A stretch of 64,000 nucleotides of DNA from Thiohalocapsa sp. ML1 (GCF_001469165.1 NZ_JABX01000008.1:62001-126000); one strand, 5' to 3'; positions 40,716-50,895 are shown, numbered from the stretch's first letter. Notes: generated by a model not told the origin, from the sequence alone. Made by a program: numbers and translations.

Positions 40716-41542
40716 GCACGCCTGGCCTGCTGTCCCACCAGCGTACAAAGGGCGCGCAGCATACCGTGGTCGCTGGTGTCCGGGGCGACGGCGACCTGCG
40801 CGAAGCCGCGGCTGCGCGCCGTCTCGGCATTGCGCGGACCCAGCACCGCAAGCGGCAGCCCCTTGAGCCAGGGCTGCGCCGCCGGCGGCAGCAGGGCCAG
40901 CAGGTTGTCGAGCACCGCATCGCTGGTGGCCGTCAGCAGGTGCAGCTCCTCGCGCCAGGCGGGCAGCAGGGCCGCCACGTCCACCGTCGCGGCGGCGCGC
41001 CGGTAGACCTCGGCATAGCGCACCTCGGCACCGCGCGCCGCCAGCGTCTCGCCGAGCAACGCCCGACCGCCCTCCCCGCGCACGATCAGCACCCGCTGCC
41101 CGGCGACGGCGTCGAGCGCCGGCAGTGCGAGCAGCGCCTCGCTGTCGAAACCGGCCCCCGGCACCAGCGTCGGCGGCAGACCGGCTTGGTCCATCGCGCC
41201 CGCGGTGGCACGGCCGACGGCGGCGAGCTTGGCGCCGCCGCTGCGCAGGGCTTCGGGCGCGAGCGCGAGCGCGCCGTCCACGGCGTTGCGGCTGATGAAG
41301 ATGACCACGTCCCAGCGCTGCGCCAGCAGCGTCGTTGCCGCCGCGGGGTCGGCGGGGGGCTCGATCTCGATGGTCGGCAGACGTAGCGCACGGCCGCCCG
41401 CGGCCGCGATGAGCCGGCACAGGCCCTCGGCCTGGGCCGCGGGCCGAGTGACGAGCACGCCGCGGCCGGCGAGGTCGCAGGGCGCGGGGGTGCCGCCGGC
41501 GGCTCGATCCGATGCGGGAGCAGCTTCAGGCCGTTGGCTCAT
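40712..41542 (-). CDS. hemD: Uroporphyrinogen-III synthase
   Basis: The 276-aa enzyme turns hydroxymethylbilane into uroporphyrinogen III, the common precursor of heme, siroheme and (in phototrophs) bacteriochlorophyll. It has the two-domain HemD layout, with GVLVTRPAAQAEGLCRLI at the start, FISRNAVDGAL and AVGRATAGAM in the first half, and the TATSDAVLDNLLALLP block in the second. The ATG at 41,542 is 13 bases after the hemC stop; the longer open frame is in the hemC shadow. The order hemC-hemD-hemX is the classic gammaproteobacterial one. Confidence 0.92.
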   Translation of the reverse strand: MSQRPEAAPASDRAAGGTPAPCDLAGRGVLVTRPAAQAEGLCRLIAAAGGRALRLPTIEIEPPADPAAATTLLAQRWDVVIFISRNAVDGALALAPEALRSGGAKLAAVGRATAGAMDQAGLPPTLVPGAGFDSEALLALPALDAVAGQRVLIVRGEGGRALLGETLAARGAEVRYAEVYRRAAATVDVAALLPAWREELHLLTATSDAVLDNLLALLPPAAQPWLKGLPLAVLGPRNAETARSRGFAQVAVAPDTSDHGMLRALCTLVGQQARRA

Positions 41543-41555
41543 GTTGCCGCTGCCA

Positions 41556-42494
41556 TCACGCCTCATGCAGGTCCTCGCGCAGCGCCGCCAGGATGGCCTC
41601 GGCCCCCTGCGCCAGCAGCGCCTCGGCGATGCGCTCGCCGAGCGCCTCGGCCGCCGCGGCGGGCGCACGGCCCTCGGCGCGCAGCACCTGCCGGCCGTCG
41701 GGCGTGCCGACCAAGCCCCGCAGGTAGAGCCCGTCGCCATCGTGTATCGCGTGCCCGGCGATGGGCACCTGGCAGCCGCCCTGGAGCCTGGCGTTCATGG
41801 CGCGCTCGGCGAGCACGCACTCGGCAGTCGCCTGGTGATGCAGCGGCGCGATCAGCGCGTGCACGCGCTCGTCGTCGGTGCGGCACTCGATGCCGATGGC
41901 GCCCTGGCCGATGGCCGGGAGGCTGTCGTCCACGGACATGGTGGCGCGGATGCGCTCGGCGAAGCCCAGGCGCTTTAAGCCGGCGGCGGCGAGGATGATG
42001 GCGTCGAACTCGCCGTCATCGAGCTTGCGCAGGCGCGTGTTGACATTGCCGCGCAGCGGCTCGATGCGCAGATCCGGCCGCCGTGCCACGAGCTGGCATT
42101 GCCGACGCAGACTGGAGGTGCCGACACAGGCGCCCTCGGGCAGCTCGTCGAAGCTCGCGTAGCGGTTGGAGACGAAGGCGTCGAGCGGGTCCTCGCGATC
42201 CATGATCACCGCGAGGTGCAGGCCCGCCGGGAAGTCCACCGGCACATCCTTCATGGAATGCACGGCGATGTCGGCGCTGCCGTCGAGCATGCCCTGCTCC
42301 AGCTCCTTGACGAACAGCCCCTTGCCGCCGACCTTGGCCAGCGGCGCGTCGAGGATCTTGTCGCCGCGCGTGGTCATGCCGACGATCTCGACCATAAGGT
42401 CCGGGTGCAAACGATTGAGCAGCGCGGTGGCGTGCTCGGCCTGCCACATGGCGAGGGGGGATTTGCGTGTGGCGATCTTCAGGGTTTCGGGCAT
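41556..42494 (-). CDS. hemC: Porphobilinogen deaminase (hydroxymethylbilane synthase)
   Basis: The 312-aa enzyme joins four porphobilinogen molecules into hydroxymethylbilane. It starts [19 protein letters not shown], with the conserved RKSPLA. The substrate-binding [11 protein letters not shown] and the cofactor attachment site [11 protein letters not shown], whose Cys carries the dipyrromethane, are intact. Length is normal. It is separated from algR by 193 bases containing a hairpin, but keeps the conserved algZ-algR-hemC-hemD order. Confidence 0.96.
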   Translation of the reverse strand: MPETLKIATRKSPLAMWQAEHATALLNRLHPDLMVEIVGMTTRGDKILDAPLAKVGGKGLFVKELEQGMLDGSADIAVHSMKDVPVDFPAGLHLAVIMDREDPLDAFVSNRYASFDELPEGACVGTSSLRRQCQLVARRPDLRIEPLRGNVNTRLRKLDDGEFDAIILAAAGLKRLGFAERIRATMSVDDSLPAIGQGAIGIECRTDDERVHALIAPLHHQATAECVLAERAMNARLQGGCQVPIAGHAIHDGDGLYLRGLVGTPDGRQVLRAEGRAPAAAAEALGERIAEALLAQGAEAILAALREDLHEA

Positions 42495-42593
42495 CAGGGT
42501 CAGGTCCGGACAGGTCGGTTGTCGATAGCAGCGCGCGACGGGTCAGCGGCGGTGCTTTCCCATGAAAGTCGCGCAGCGCGCGCTCCTTAGTCT

Positions 42594-42614
42594 CCCTCTC
42601 CCCCCGGGAGAGGG
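42594..42614. repeat. REP-like hairpin CCCTCTCCC-GGGAGAGGG
   Basis: CCCTCTCCC and GGGAGAGGG pair perfectly over nine bases with a CCC loop. GCCGGGGTGAGGG follows. This is a widespread repeated intergenic hairpin in G+C-rich proteobacteria. It lies between algR and hemC and could reduce read-through. Confidence 0.7.
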
Positions 42615-42687
42615 CCGGGGTGAGGGAAACGGCCATGGCGAGCAGCGCCTTTCATGCTCCGGGGTGGCGCGCTGGTCGCCATGGCCG

Positions 42688-43422
42688 TTAGCCGTGGCGC
42701 AGGAAACGGCGGATCTCGGGCAGGTGCCGGCGGCTCACCGGCAGGCGCTCCTCGCAGCCCGCCAGCACCGCGAGGCTCGCGCCATCGGCGGCCTTCTCCA
42801 GCCCCACGAGCTGCTCGATGGCCACCAGCGCGTTGCGATGGATGCGCACGAAGCGGTCCGGATACTCCTCCTCCAGGGACTTCAGCGATTCATCGATGAG
42901 CATGCGTCCGCCGGCATGACGAACGGTAACGTACTTCTGCTCCGCAAGCAGGTACAACACCTCCTCGACCAGAACGGTCTGCACGCCGCCGCGGTAGTGA
43001 GCACTCAGGTGACGCCGGCGCCCGCCGTGCTCTTGGCGTTCCGCGTAAGCGTGCTGGGGGCGGGTCATGCGCGGCACGCGCTCGAGCGCCGCCTGGAGCC
43101 GCTCGCGCCGCACGGGCTTCACCAGATAGTCGGCGACATCGTGCTCAAAGGCTTCGAGCGCGTACTCCGGATAGGCGGTGACCAGCACCACGGCCGGGGG
43201 CGGGTCAAGCTGCGCGAGCGCCGCCGCCGCGTCCAGCCCCGACATGCCGGGCATCTTTTGATCCAGCAGCACCAGGTCGGCGTCACTCTCCAGCATGGCG
43301 GCAATGGCCGCCTCGCCGGTGGCCGCCTCGCCTACCACCTCGTAGCCGTCGCCGAGCTCCTCGATCAGCCGCCGCAGGCGCTCGCGCGCCAGCGCCTCGT
43401 CGTCAACCAGCAGAATTTTCAT
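42688..43422 (-). CDS. algR: LytTR-family response regulator (AlgR-like)
   Basis: The 244-aa protein has a receiver domain with KILLVDDEALARERLRRLIE and the phosphoacceptor in LVLLDQKMPGMSG, and a LytTR DNA-binding domain. The latter shows FVRIHRNALV and KSLEEEYPDRF. The domain order and place next to hemC fit AlgR, which in Pseudomonas controls exopolysaccharide and pili. The ATG at 43,422 overlaps the kinase stop by one base (TAATG). GGAGGCAG upstream is a good ribosome binding site. Confidence 0.85.
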   Translation of the reverse strand: MKILLVDDEALARERLRRLIEELGDGYEVVGEAATGEAAIAAMLESDADLVLLDQKMPGMSGLDAAAALAQLDPPPAVVLVTAYPEYALEAFEHDVADYLVKPVRRERLQAALERVPRMTRPQHAYAERQEHGGRRRHLSAHYRGGVQTVLVEEVLYLLAEQKYVTVRHAGGRMLIDESLKSLEEEYPDRFVRIHRNALVAIEQLVGLEKAADGASLAVLAGCEERLPVSRRHLPEIRRFLRHG

Positions 43423-44522
43423 TACTGCCTCCATGGGTATGGGAAGGCCAGCCGCACCACGTAGTCCCCGTCCACCAGCGAGCGCGAGACGCGAGTGGCG
43501 CCCGGGAACATGGCCTCCATCCGCTGTGAAACGTTCTCCAGTGCCATTCCATTGCCCTTGTGGCGGCCCGTCTCGCTCGTTTGCCGCGGCAATGTATTAC
43601 GAATGCTGAGGTTGACGGTACCCCGTCGGTAGCGCCCGACGATCTGGACCTCGCCGGGTTCCGTCGATGGCTGGATGCCATGGTAAACCGCATTCTCAAC
43701 CAAAGGTTGCAGGATCAGCGGCGGCACCCGGGCCTCGGTGGGCAGATCCGCGACATCCCACACAACGTGGATGCGCTCACCAAGCCGTTGCGCCTCGATG
43801 TGCAGGTAGCGGCGGGAAAGCTCGATCTCCTCGCCCAGGCTGGTGCAATCATCGCTGGCGAGCGACGCCCGGAACAGATCGGCAAGGTCTTCCACCACCT
43901 CCTCGGCAAGGCGTGGATTGGTTTGGGTCAGGCTCGCGATGGTGTTCATGCTGTTGAACAGGAAGTGTGGCCGGATACGTGCTTGCAGCGTCTTGAACCT
44001 GGCGTTGGCGACGGCCTCGATCTGCGCGCGCCACTGTTGCTGGAGGTAAAGGTACCGCAACATCAACGCGCCGACGATGGCCGAAATCAGCCCGGCGCGC
44101 ATCAGGAGCCCGCGCGCGCCGTCGTCAGGGAAGAGCCCCGCCCCCTCGGCCCAGGGCAGCAGCCCGATACACGCGGCGGTGATGGCGAGGGCACTGACGA
44201 CGACGATGGCGAGCGCCGCCGGCGCCGCCGCCGGGGCGGGCAAGCGGCGCAATCCCGCACGCAGCACGCAGAGCAGGCTCGCCGCGAGCATCGCGATGGC
44301 GAGCACCAGCAGGGACAAGGGCCCCAGCCGCGCCCAGAAGCCCGCCAGCGGCGCCGGCGACGCCAGCGCCAACATGATGGCGAACACCTCACCGTACAGC
44401 ACGACGCCGAGCGCGATGGGCGGCGAACAAAAATCCGGCAACAGCGACGATTGGCGTTGCGGTGCGGCATCGGCCAGCTTCGACCGGCGGCGCGGCGGCA
44501 TGCTCATGGCGCAAGGTTCCAT
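43422..44522 (-). CDS. algZ: LytS/AlgZ (FimS)-like sensor histidine kinase
   Basis: The 366-aa kinase has four N-terminal membrane segments (about residues 34-155) and a His_kinase domain of the LytS type. The phosphoacceptor His lies in [17 protein letters not shown], and the ATP-binding lid in [15 protein letters not shown]. It signals to the adjacent AlgR-type regulator. Three possible starts (GTG 44,540, ATG 44,522, ATG 44,507) lie within 33 bases; 44,522 is chosen without a strong ribosome binding site. It is divergent from argH, as in Pseudomonas. Confidence 0.85.
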   Translation of the reverse strand: MEPCAMSMPPRRRSKLADAAPQRQSSLLPDFCSPPIALGVVLYGEVFAIMLALASPAPLAGFWARLGPLSLLVLAIAMLAASLLCVLRAGLRRLPAPAAAPAALAIVVVSALAITAACIGLLPWAEGAGLFPDDGARGLLMRAGLISAIVGALMLRYLYLQQQWRAQIEAVANARFKTLQARIRPHFLFNSMNTIASLTQTNPRLAEEVVEDLADLFRASLASDDCTSLGEEIELSRRYLHIEAQRLGERIHVVWDVADLPTEARVPPLILQPLVENAVYHGIQPSTEPGEVQIVGRYRRGTVNLSIRNTLPRQTSETGRHKGNGMALENVSQRMEAMFPGATRVSRSLVDGDYVVRLAFPYPWRQ

Positions 44523-44630
44523 GTAAACTCGGCGAGACACCGGCGCCGCACAAACGCGGCGCCCGATTCACCCTTCAATCTATCAGCTTGCCGGATGGCG
44601 AGCCCAGCGATTGGCGCCACGCGCACCGAC

Positions 44631-46037
44631 ATGACCAACGCCACCACCAAGCCCTGGGCCGGGCGCTTCGAGCAACCCACCGACGCCTTCGTCGAGGCCT
44701 TCACCGCCTCGGTCGGCTTCGACCACCGACTCTACCGGCAGGACATCGCGGGCTCCATCGCCCATGCCCGCATGTTGGCGCAGCAGGGCATCCTGAGCGG
44801 AGAGGAGTGCGCCGCCATCGTCGCCGGGCTTGCGCGGGTGCGCGAGCGCATCGAGGCCGGGACCTTTGCGTGGTCCGAAGCCCTCGAAGACGTGCATATG
44901 AACATTGAGGCGGCGCTGACCGCTGACATCGGCGACGCCGGCAAGCGCCTGCATACCGGGCGCTCGCGCAACGATCAGGTGGCGACCGATCTGCGCCTCT
45001 GGCTGCGCGAGGAGATCGACGCCCTGCTCTGCGGCATCGACGCCCTCGTGTCCGCCCTGCTCGACCTCGCCGAGCGCGAGGCCGATACGATCATGCCCGG
45101 CTTCACGCATCTGCAGGTCGCCCAGCCCATCACCTTCGGTCACCACATGATGGCCTGGGTGGAGATGTTGGAGCGTGATGCCGGCCGCCTTTCCGACTGC
45201 CGAGCCCGCGTCAACATCATGCCGCTCGGTGCCGCCGCACTGGCCGGCACCAGCTATCCCATCGACCGCGCCTTCACGGCCGCGGCGCTCGGCTTCGAGC
45301 GGCCGGCAGAGAACTCGCTGGACGCCGTGTCGGACCGGGACTTCGCCATCGAGTTCACGGCGGCCGCGGCCATCGCCATGATGCACCTGTCGCGCTTCTC
45401 GGAGGAGCTCATCCTCTGGTCCTCGGCGCAGTTCGGCTTCATCGAGCTGTCCGACGCCTACTGCACGGGCTCCTCCATCATGCCGCAGAAGAAAAATCCG
45501 GACGTCCCGGAGCTGGTGCGCGGCAAGACGGGGCGCATCTTCGGCCACCTGATGGCGCTCTTGACGCTCATGAAGGGCCAGCCGCTGGCCTACAACAAGG
45601 ACAACCAGGAAGACAAGGAGCCGCTGTTCGATACCGCCGACAACCTGCGCGGCGCGCTCAAGGTGTTCGCCGACATGATGCGGCACCTGACCTGCAATCA
45701 CGCGCGCATGCGCGCCGCGGCGAGCCAGGGCTTCGCGACGGCGACCGACCTCGCGGACTACCTGGTGCGCCGCGGCATTCCGTTTCGCGACGCGCACGAG
45801 ATCGTCGGCAAGGCGGTGGCCTTCGGGCTGCGCGAAGGTCGCGACCTGGCTCTGTTGACGCTCGCTGAGCTGCGCCGCTTCTCGCCTGCCATCGGTGAGG
45901 ACGTCTATGACGTGCTGTCACTGGAAGGCTCGGTGAACGCGCGCAATCACCTGGGCGGCACGGCACCGGAACAGGTGCGCGCCGCGATCGCTCGCAAGCG
46001 TGCCGCCCGGGGTGCGGGCGTGGCGCCGGGCCGGTGA
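44631..46037 (+). CDS. argH: Argininosuccinate lyase
   Basis: The 468-aa enzyme splits argininosuccinate into arginine and fumarate, the last step of arginine synthesis. It starts [20 protein letters not shown]. It contains the conserved [17 protein letters not shown] block and the fumarase/aspartase signature [12 protein letters not shown]. The frame is open far upstream, over algZ, but the ATG at 44,631 gives the normal family length. Only argH is seen here, so the other arg genes are elsewhere. Confidence 0.96.
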   Translation: MTNATTKPWAGRFEQPTDAFVEAFTASVGFDHRLYRQDIAGSIAHARMLAQQGILSGEECAAIVAGLARVRERIEAGTFAWSEALEDVHMNIEAALTADIGDAGKRLHTGRSRNDQVATDLRLWLREEIDALLCGIDALVSALLDLAEREADTIMPGFTHLQVAQPITFGHHMMAWVEMLERDAGRLSDCRARVNIMPLGAAALAGTSYPIDRAFTAAALGFERPAENSLDAVSDRDFAIEFTAAAAIAMMHLSRFSEELILWSSAQFGFIELSDAYCTGSSIMPQKKNPDVPELVRGKTGRIFGHLMALLTLMKGQPLAYNKDNQEDKEPLFDTADNLRGALKVFADMMRHLTCNHARMRAAASQGFATATDLADYLVRRGIPFRDAHEIVGKAVAFGLREGRDLALLTLAELRRFSPAIGEDVYDVLSLEGSVNARNHLGGTAPEQVRAAIARKRAARGAGVAPGR

Positions 46038-46072
46038 GCCCGTGCCACCGCGCCCCGAGCACCCAAGCCGAC

Positions 46073-46429
46073 ATGCCGGACAGCCTTGATCAACTGAGCG
46101 CACGCCTGCTGGCCTTCGCGCGCGAGCGCGACTGGGAGCAGTTTCAGTCGCCGAAGAATCTGTCCATGGCCCTCGCCGGCGAGGCCGGCGAGCTCCTGGA
46201 GCACTTTCAGTGGCTGACGGAGGCCCAGAGCCATGCGCTATCGGAGGAGAAGCGCCGGGCCGTCGCGCACGAGCTCGCAGACATCCTGAGCTATCTGCTG
46301 CGCCTTGCCGAGCGGCTCGATATCGACCTGATCGCCGCGACGCACGAGAAGATCGCCATCAACGAGTGTCGGTATCCCGCCGACAAGGTGCGCGGCGATG
46401 CCAGGCGCGCGACGGAATATGACAACTGA
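46073..46429 (+). CDS. MazG-like nucleotide pyrophosphohydrolase
   Basis: The 118-aa all-alpha protein has the metal-binding motif MALAGEAGELLEHFQW, the E-x-x-E part of the EXXE12-28EXXD site, and ADILSYLLRLAERLDID for the second half. It closely resembles dCTP pyrophosphatase (DCTPP1/RS21-C6) and MazG-like proteins that clear noncanonical or excess nucleotides. It follows argH by 35 bases and may be co-transcribed. Confidence 0.9.
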   Translation: MPDSLDQLSARLLAFARERDWEQFQSPKNLSMALAGEAGELLEHFQWLTEAQSHALSEEKRRAVAHELADILSYLLRLAERLDIDLIAATHEKIAINECRYPADKVRGDARRATEYDN

Positions 46430-46488
46430 GCCTGGCATCCACGGTGGCGACAGCCGCTTTCCTTTGGCAAGCTAAGCGGAAATGTGCC

Positions 46489-46561
46489 CAAGGGCCGAGG
46501 GCTAAGGGCCAAGGGCCAAGGGCCAAGGGCCAAGGCAGCCATCCTTGGCCCTCGGCCCTTA
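46489..46561. repeat. Heptamer inverted repeat
   Basis: Left arm GGGCCAAGGGCCAAGGGCCA (46,500-46,535 with earlier variants) can pair with the right arm CCTTGGCCCTCGGCCCTT (46,543-46,560), giving a nearly perfect stem of about 18 bp around a 7-base loop. It separates the MazG-like gene from the cNMP-binding gene and could act as a terminator. Confidence 0.8.
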
Positions 46562-46629
46562 GCGATACACCACATGGAGCATGGGGTTTTCGCTCTGCCA
46601 GCCGATCTCGCCCAACACCGGAGTTGTTC

Positions 46630-47088
46630 ATGAACCTCGATGCCGCGATTGCACGCTGCCCCGTCTTTGCTGGCGTGCCTGCGGCGCGCGCGCGCACCAT
46701 TCTCGCGAGCGGCACGCGCAGGCACCTTAGCACCGGCGAGATCCTCATCGACGAGGGCGTGCCGAACGAGCACCTGCATCTGGTGCTGTCCGGGCGCCTG
46801 CGCGTCATGCTGCCGGGCAATGAGTCGCGCTTTCGTGCCATTCACCTGGCTGACCTGGAGATGGGCGCCATCACCGGGGAATACTCGGCCTTCGACCGGC
46901 GCCACGCATCCGCCCGCGTCAGCGCGGTGGAAGACACCGAGCTCCTGTCGCAGCGGGGGAGCGATTTCGTCGCGGCGCTCGACGCGGACCCGGCCGCCGC
47001 AAAATACATCTACCGCAATCTCCTGGAGCTCCTGATCGAGCGCCTGCGCGCGAAGGATGCCGAGGTGGATCTGATCATGCCGGTTTAA
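46630..47088 (+). CDS. Cyclic nucleotide-binding domain protein
   Basis: The 152-aa protein is a single cNMP-binding domain. It begins LDAAIARCPVFAGV and has the phosphate-cassette region GAITGEYSAFDRRHASARV in place of the canonical GE-x6-R-x-A. No DNA-binding HTH or channel is attached. It could act as a stand-alone regulatory subunit. The G-E and R residues suggest that cAMP or cGMP binding is possible. The ATG at 46,630 is preferred to a GTG in the upstream repeats. Confidence 0.8.
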   Translation: MNLDAAIARCPVFAGVPAARARTILASGTRRHLSTGEILIDEGVPNEHLHLVLSGRLRVMLPGNESRFRAIHLADLEMGAITGEYSAFDRRHASARVSAVEDTELLSQRGSDFVAALDADPAAAKYIYRNLLELLIERLRAKDAEVDLIMPV

Positions 47089-47090
47089 GT

Positions 47091-47145
47091 CCCGATTTCG
47101 ATCCCGATTTCGATTTCGATCCCCAGTTCGATTTCGATTTCGAAA
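47091..47145. repeat. Hexamer array (CGATTT/CGATCC)
   Basis: CCCGATTTCGATCCCGATTT, CGATTTCGATCCCCAGTTCG and ATTTCGATTTCGAAA follow one another directly after the stop of the cNMP-binding gene. The unit is again six bases (CGATYY). Confidence 0.85.
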
Positions 47146-47180
47146 CGGTTCCTAAGCGCGCGCGGGCGGGCTTCGGGTGC

Positions 47181-48161
47181 TCAGGGGATGATCAGGCGCA
47201 TGCCCAGGCTCAAGTCGTCCGGACCGTCGAGGAGATCCCGGTTCGCATCGAAGATCCGCTGCCAAGCGCTGGCATCACCGTAGACCTTGGCGGCGATGCG
47301 CGAGAGCGTGTCGGCGGCGCGGACCTCGTAGACCACGGTGGTGCGGGCAAGGGACTCGGCACCCGGCTGGGCCGCCGTGACCACGGCGGCCGCCGGTGGC
47401 GTCGGCGGGTCGCTGACGAGGGTCGGGCTTTGGGCCGGGGCCGGGGCCGCGGCAACGGCAGCCCGCGCCGTGGATGCCTGTAGGCGGTTGTCGAGCTCCA
47501 GCACCCGCTGCATGGCCTCAGCCTGACGCTCTTTGGCGGTGTTGAGCTCGAGCGCGAGCCGCTCGTTCTCGGTGCGCACCCGCGCATGAGCCTCATTCAG
47601 CGCCGCGTGCAGCTTCTCGGCCTTATCCGCCCGCAGCAGTGCCTCATCCACCGTGAGCTGCTGCTGCTTGAGGCGCGCCTCCAGCTCCGCCACCCGTGCA
47701 TCGAGCTGATCGGCGCGGGCCTCGGCGTCACGCAGCCGCTGCTCGGCGGTAGCGAGATTGCGCTGCAGGGCCGCAAGGTGCTGGTCTTCGCCGACCATCG
47801 GGGGAGTGCCCGCCCCCTCAGCACCGTCGAGGCGCTCCTCCAAGCGCTCGGCCAGGTCCTGCAGCCGCGTCGCCTGCTTGTCGAGCCGCTCGGCCAGTTG
47901 TTGCTGCGCCTCCAGCCCCTCAAGGCGCCGCATGAGGAATGCATTCTCTTGCGCAAGCCGGTCGCGCTCGGCGCGCACCGGCGCCTCGCCCGCCGCGCGT
48001 GCGGCATCAGCGCCTGCCTCGGAGGCCGACACGACGGCACCGGGCGCGGCCGCGAGCAGCCAGGCCGCTATGCCCAGGGCAGCGCGCCGGACAAGCCGCG
48101 CACGCACCGCGCTCTGCTGGGTCAAGGTGCCGGATGGTCGTAGAAAAGCGATCGGCGGCAT
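47181..48161 (-). CDS. Exported coiled-coil protein with C-terminal LysM domain
   Basis: The 326-aa protein has an N-terminal signal or anchor (AALGIAAWLLAAAPGAVVSA), a long coiled coil rich in Ala, Glu, Arg and Gln (about residues 60-230), a Pro/Ala-rich linker, and a LysM domain of about 50 residues. The LysM part includes YEVRAADTLSRIAAKVYGDA and ends in LSLGMRLIIP. LysM binds peptidoglycan, so this is probably a cell-wall-anchored periplasmic protein, comparable with FimV- or CpoB-like proteins. The ATG at 48,161 is chosen for the signal sequence. Confidence 0.78.
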   Translation of the reverse strand: MPPIAFLRPSGTLTQQSAVRARLVRRAALGIAAWLLAAAPGAVVSASEAGADAARAAGEAPVRAERDRLAQENAFLMRRLEGLEAQQQLAERLDKQATRLQDLAERLEERLDGAEGAGTPPMVGEDQHLAALQRNLATAEQRLRDAEARADQLDARVAELEARLKQQQLTVDEALLRADKAEKLHAALNEAHARVRTENERLALELNTAKERQAEAMQRVLELDNRLQASTARAAVAAAPAPAQSPTLVSDPPTPPAAAVVTAAQPGAESLARTTVVYEVRAADTLSRIAAKVYGDASAWQRIFDANRDLLDGPDDLSLGMRLIIP

Positions 48162-48219
48162 CAGTGGAGAGGAATCATGGGCGACCCGACCCCGGACACG
48201 GCCAGGACGCGACGGGGAT

Positions 48220-49242
48220 TCAGTGGCGTTGCGGTTGCGAAAGTCCCAGCGGCAGTCGCGCAAGCGCGGCGCGTACGCCCTCCAGGAGGCGCACCCAGGG
48301 GCGCTTCTTGGCCTCCCAACGCAGCCGATAGAGCTCGCATCGGTCCCGAGCAGCCAGCATGTAGTCGTCGCTCGTGGTGATCTCGTCCACCAACCCGAGC
48401 GCCAGTGCCCGTTCGCCATACCAGTATTCGCCGGTGGCAACCTCGTCGAGATCCAGATCCTTACGGTACTCCCGAACGAACGCCTTGAACAATTGGTGCG
48501 TTTCCTCGATCTGCGCTTGGAGCTTGGCCCGCCCTTCCTCGGTGTTCTCGCCGAACAGCGTCAGCGTGCGCTTGTGCTCGCCCGCGGTGTGGAGCTCGAA
48601 GTCAATGCCGCGCTCGTTGAGCCAGCGGTGGAAGTTCGGCAACTGCGCGACGACACCGATGGAGCCGACGATCGCAAAGGGCGCGGCCAGGATGCGATCG
48701 GCGACGCAGGCCATCAGGTAGCCGCCGCTGGCGGCGACCCGGTCCACCGCGACGGTCAGCGGGATGCCGCGCGAGCGGATGCGCAGCAACTGCGAGGCGG
48801 CCAGTCCGTGCTCGTGCACGGCACCGCCAGCGTTGTCCAGCCGCACCAACACCTCGTCCTCGCGCGTCGCCTCCGCCAGCAGCGCCGTGATGATCTCGCG
48901 CAGTCCCGTGACCTCGCTCGCGAGCAGGTCGCCGTGGAAGTCCAACACGAACAGCCGCGGGCGCTCTGCATGGTCGGCCTTGGCGCGGGCCTTGTCCGCC
49001 TTCTGCTCGGCCTTCGCCCAGCGCTTGTAGGCCTTGGGCGAGAGGGTCGCGTGCTTGAGCGCGTCGGCCATGTCCGTGTAGCGATCATCGAGGTTCTTCA
49101 CCTCCAGATGGCCGCGCTCCGCATCGGTGCCAACCGCGTGACGGCCGCGCACCAGCAGCAGGACGAACAGCCCGAACAGCAAGAGCAAAGTCAGTGTCTT
49201 GGCCGTGAAGAGGCCATACTCGATCAGGGCATCAATGAACAA
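48220..49242 (-). CDS. sohB: SohB-like inner-membrane protease (S49 family)
   Basis: The 340-aa protein has an N-terminal anchor (residues 9-32), a charged linker with KAEQKADKARAKADHAE and the S49 protease domain. The Ser is in VAASGGYLMACVADR and the Lys in TAGEHKRTLTLF, giving a Ser-Lys dyad. SohB is related to signal-peptide peptidase A and can suppress degP loss in E. coli. It is encoded next to thyA and a LysM protein, but no common pathway is evident. Confidence 0.9.
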   Translation of the reverse strand: MFIDALIEYGLFTAKTLTLLLLFGLFVLLLVRGRHAVGTDAERGHLEVKNLDDRYTDMADALKHATLSPKAYKRWAKAEQKADKARAKADHAERPRLFVLDFHGDLLASEVTGLREIITALLAEATREDEVLVRLDNAGGAVHEHGLAASQLLRIRSRGIPLTVAVDRVAASGGYLMACVADRILAAPFAIVGSIGVVAQLPNFHRWLNERGIDFELHTAGEHKRTLTLFGENTEEGRAKLQAQIEETHQLFKAFVREYRKDLDLDEVATGEYWYGERALALGLVDEITTSDDYMLAARDRCELYRLRWEAKKRPWVRLLEGVRAALARLPLGLSQPQRH

Positions 49243-49284
49243 GGTGCGGTTCTTCCTTTATCTGCTGGGCACCGTGTCGCCCCG

Positions 49285-50124
49285 TCAGACGGCGATGGGC
49301 GCGCGGATGGCGGGGTGCGGGTCGTAGCCGATGATGGCGAAGTCGTCGAAGCCATACTCAAACAGCGTCGGCGGCCGGCGCATCAGCTCCAGCCGCGGCA
49401 GCGCCCGTGGCGCGCGCGCCAGTTGGGTGTAGACGATGTCCGGGGTCAGATGGTTCCGGTACAGGTGCAGGTCGCCAAAGGTGTGCACAAACTCACCGGG
49501 CGCGAGGTCGCACTGCTGCGCGACCATGTGGGTCAGCAGCGCATAGCTCGCGATGTTGAACGGCACACCCAGAAACAGGTCCGCGCTGCGCTGGTAGAGC
49601 TGGCAGGACAGCCGCCCGTTGGCGACGTAGAACTGGAACAGGCAGTGGCAGGGCGCAAGCGCCATGTGGCCGCGGGCAGCGTTTTCGGCCGGCGACAGGC
49701 CGGACAGCGGCAGGTCCGCGGGATTCCAGGCCGACACCACGAGCCGCCGCGAGTCCGGGTCGCGGCGGATCTGCCGGACGATGTCGGCGAGCTGGTCGAT
49801 GTGCCTGCCGTCCGGGGCCGGCCAGCGTCGCCATTGCTTGCCGTAGATGGGACCGAGCTCGCCGTCCGGGGCGGCCCATTCGTTCCAGATGGTCACGCCG
49901 CGCTCGTTGAGCCAATGGTTGTCGGTGGAGCCTGACAGGAACCACAGCAGCTCAAAGATGACGCTCTTGAGGTGGACCTTCTTGGTCGTGACCAACGGAA
50001 AGCCCGCCGCCAGATCGAAGCGCAACTGCCGCCCGAATACGGAGCGTGTGCCGACGCCCGTGCGGTCGGCCTTATCGACGCCGTTGTCGATGACGTCGCG
50101 CAGGAGGTCCAGGTACTGTTGCAT
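49285..50124 (-). CDS. thyA: Thymidylate synthase
   Basis: The 279-aa enzyme makes dTMP from dUMP using methylene-tetrahydrofolate. Catalytic Cys lies in [13 protein letters not shown]. The folate and dUMP contacts are intact: [31 protein letters not shown] and HLYRNH. The N-terminus [15 protein letters not shown] is typical of ThyA, and the length is close to the roughly 264 aa of E. coli plus a short tail. The upstream Rap1a-like gene ends two bases from its start. Confidence 0.96.
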   Translation of the reverse strand: MQQYLDLLRDVIDNGVDKADRTGVGTRSVFGRQLRFDLAAGFPLVTTKKVHLKSVIFELLWFLSGSTDNHWLNERGVTIWNEWAAPDGELGPIYGKQWRRWPAPDGRHIDQLADIVRQIRRDPDSRRLVVSAWNPADLPLSGLSPAENAARGHMALAPCHCLFQFYVANGRLSCQLYQRSADLFLGVPFNIASYALLTHMVAQQCDLAPGEFVHTFGDLHLYRNHLTPDIVYTQLARAPRALPRLELMRRPPTLFEYGFDDFAIIGYDPHPAIRAPIAV

Positions 50125-50127
50125 CGC

Positions 50128-50529
50128 TCAGCGGCGCGCAGCCTTAGCGCAGGGATAGAGCCCCGCCATCACGTCGGGCACCACCAGCGCCGCCGGCGCT
50201 GACTGCCGGGGCTCCGTGCGCAAGGCCGCGAGCACCCGCGGCAGGGCCGCATCGATGGACTCGCTCTCCGGCATGCACCAGCGCGGCCCGGCGGACTTTG
50301 CGCTGCAATCGCAAGGAACCGCGTACCACTCGCACAGGGCCGCATCGACGCCGGCAGCGCCGGCCGACTGCCCGCGCGCGCAGGCCGCCAGCAACTGCGC
50401 CACACTCGGCCCCGCCTGCGCCCCGCCCAGCTCGCCCGCGCCCAGGGACGCGGTGGCGCAAAGCAGCAGCGCCACTAGGGCAGCGACCGGCGCGGCGCGG
50501 CGGGGCAGTAGGCGGCGGCGATGGCGCAT
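50128..50529 (-). CDS. Rap1a/Tai-like secreted protein, second copy
   Basis: The 133-aa precursor has a signal peptide (AAPVAALVALLLCATASLGA). A Rap1a-like domain follows, with VAQLLAACARG, AALCEWYAVPCDC and WCMPESESIDAALPRVLAAL, ending in VVPDVMAGLYPC. The Cys spacing and the terminal YPC match the Rap1a-like protein at 36,987. The gene is divergent from glgC and upstream of thyA; its partner is unknown. Naming rests on motif layout only. Confidence 0.65.
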   Translation of the reverse strand: MRHRRRLLPRRAAPVAALVALLLCATASLGAGELGGAQAGPSVAQLLAACARGQSAGAAGVDAALCEWYAVPCDCSAKSAGPRWCMPESESIDAALPRVLAALRTEPRQSAPAALVVPDVMAGLYPCAKAARR

Positions 50530-50895
50530 GACGTCGGAAGGCCTCGTTCAATCCTGCAAGCGCCGGAGTGTAACCGATCGCCGCGTCCCGCCGGGGCGGT
50601 CGCAGCGGGCGCTACCCCGGGCTTTGGCGACCTGTTCCGGGCACCGGCATACGGGCGTCGCGGGAGCATCCCGGTCAGTGACCGGCATAGACCGCACGAC
50701 GCCGGGATGCAGCGGGTTTATCATGTGCGCCGACCGCGCCGCAGCCGACGGCGCACGCTCCATCGGGCCGCGGTGCTGCGCAATGCCGGGCTCAGGGCCG
50801 CGCGCCCACTTGCCGAGCGCGCGGCCCGTGCGCTGGGTGCATGCCCCGGCCCTTATCCAAGACAGTACGGCGCCGGACCGGCGCTCGGAGGACAG
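50530..50895. other. 366-base divergent intergenic region upstream of glgC
   Basis: This gap separates the second Rap1a-like gene (minus) from glgC (plus) and must hold both promoters. The bases are G+C-rich throughout, and no clear promoter, RNA or repeat is visible. CGGAGGACAG ends just before the glgC ATG and is a good ribosome binding site. Confidence 0.35.

Noticed and set aside
43560-44630. N-terminal extension of argininosuccinate lyase by 357 codons
   Set aside because: It is the shadow of algZ on the opposite strand; the ATG at 44,631 gives the normal ArgH length.
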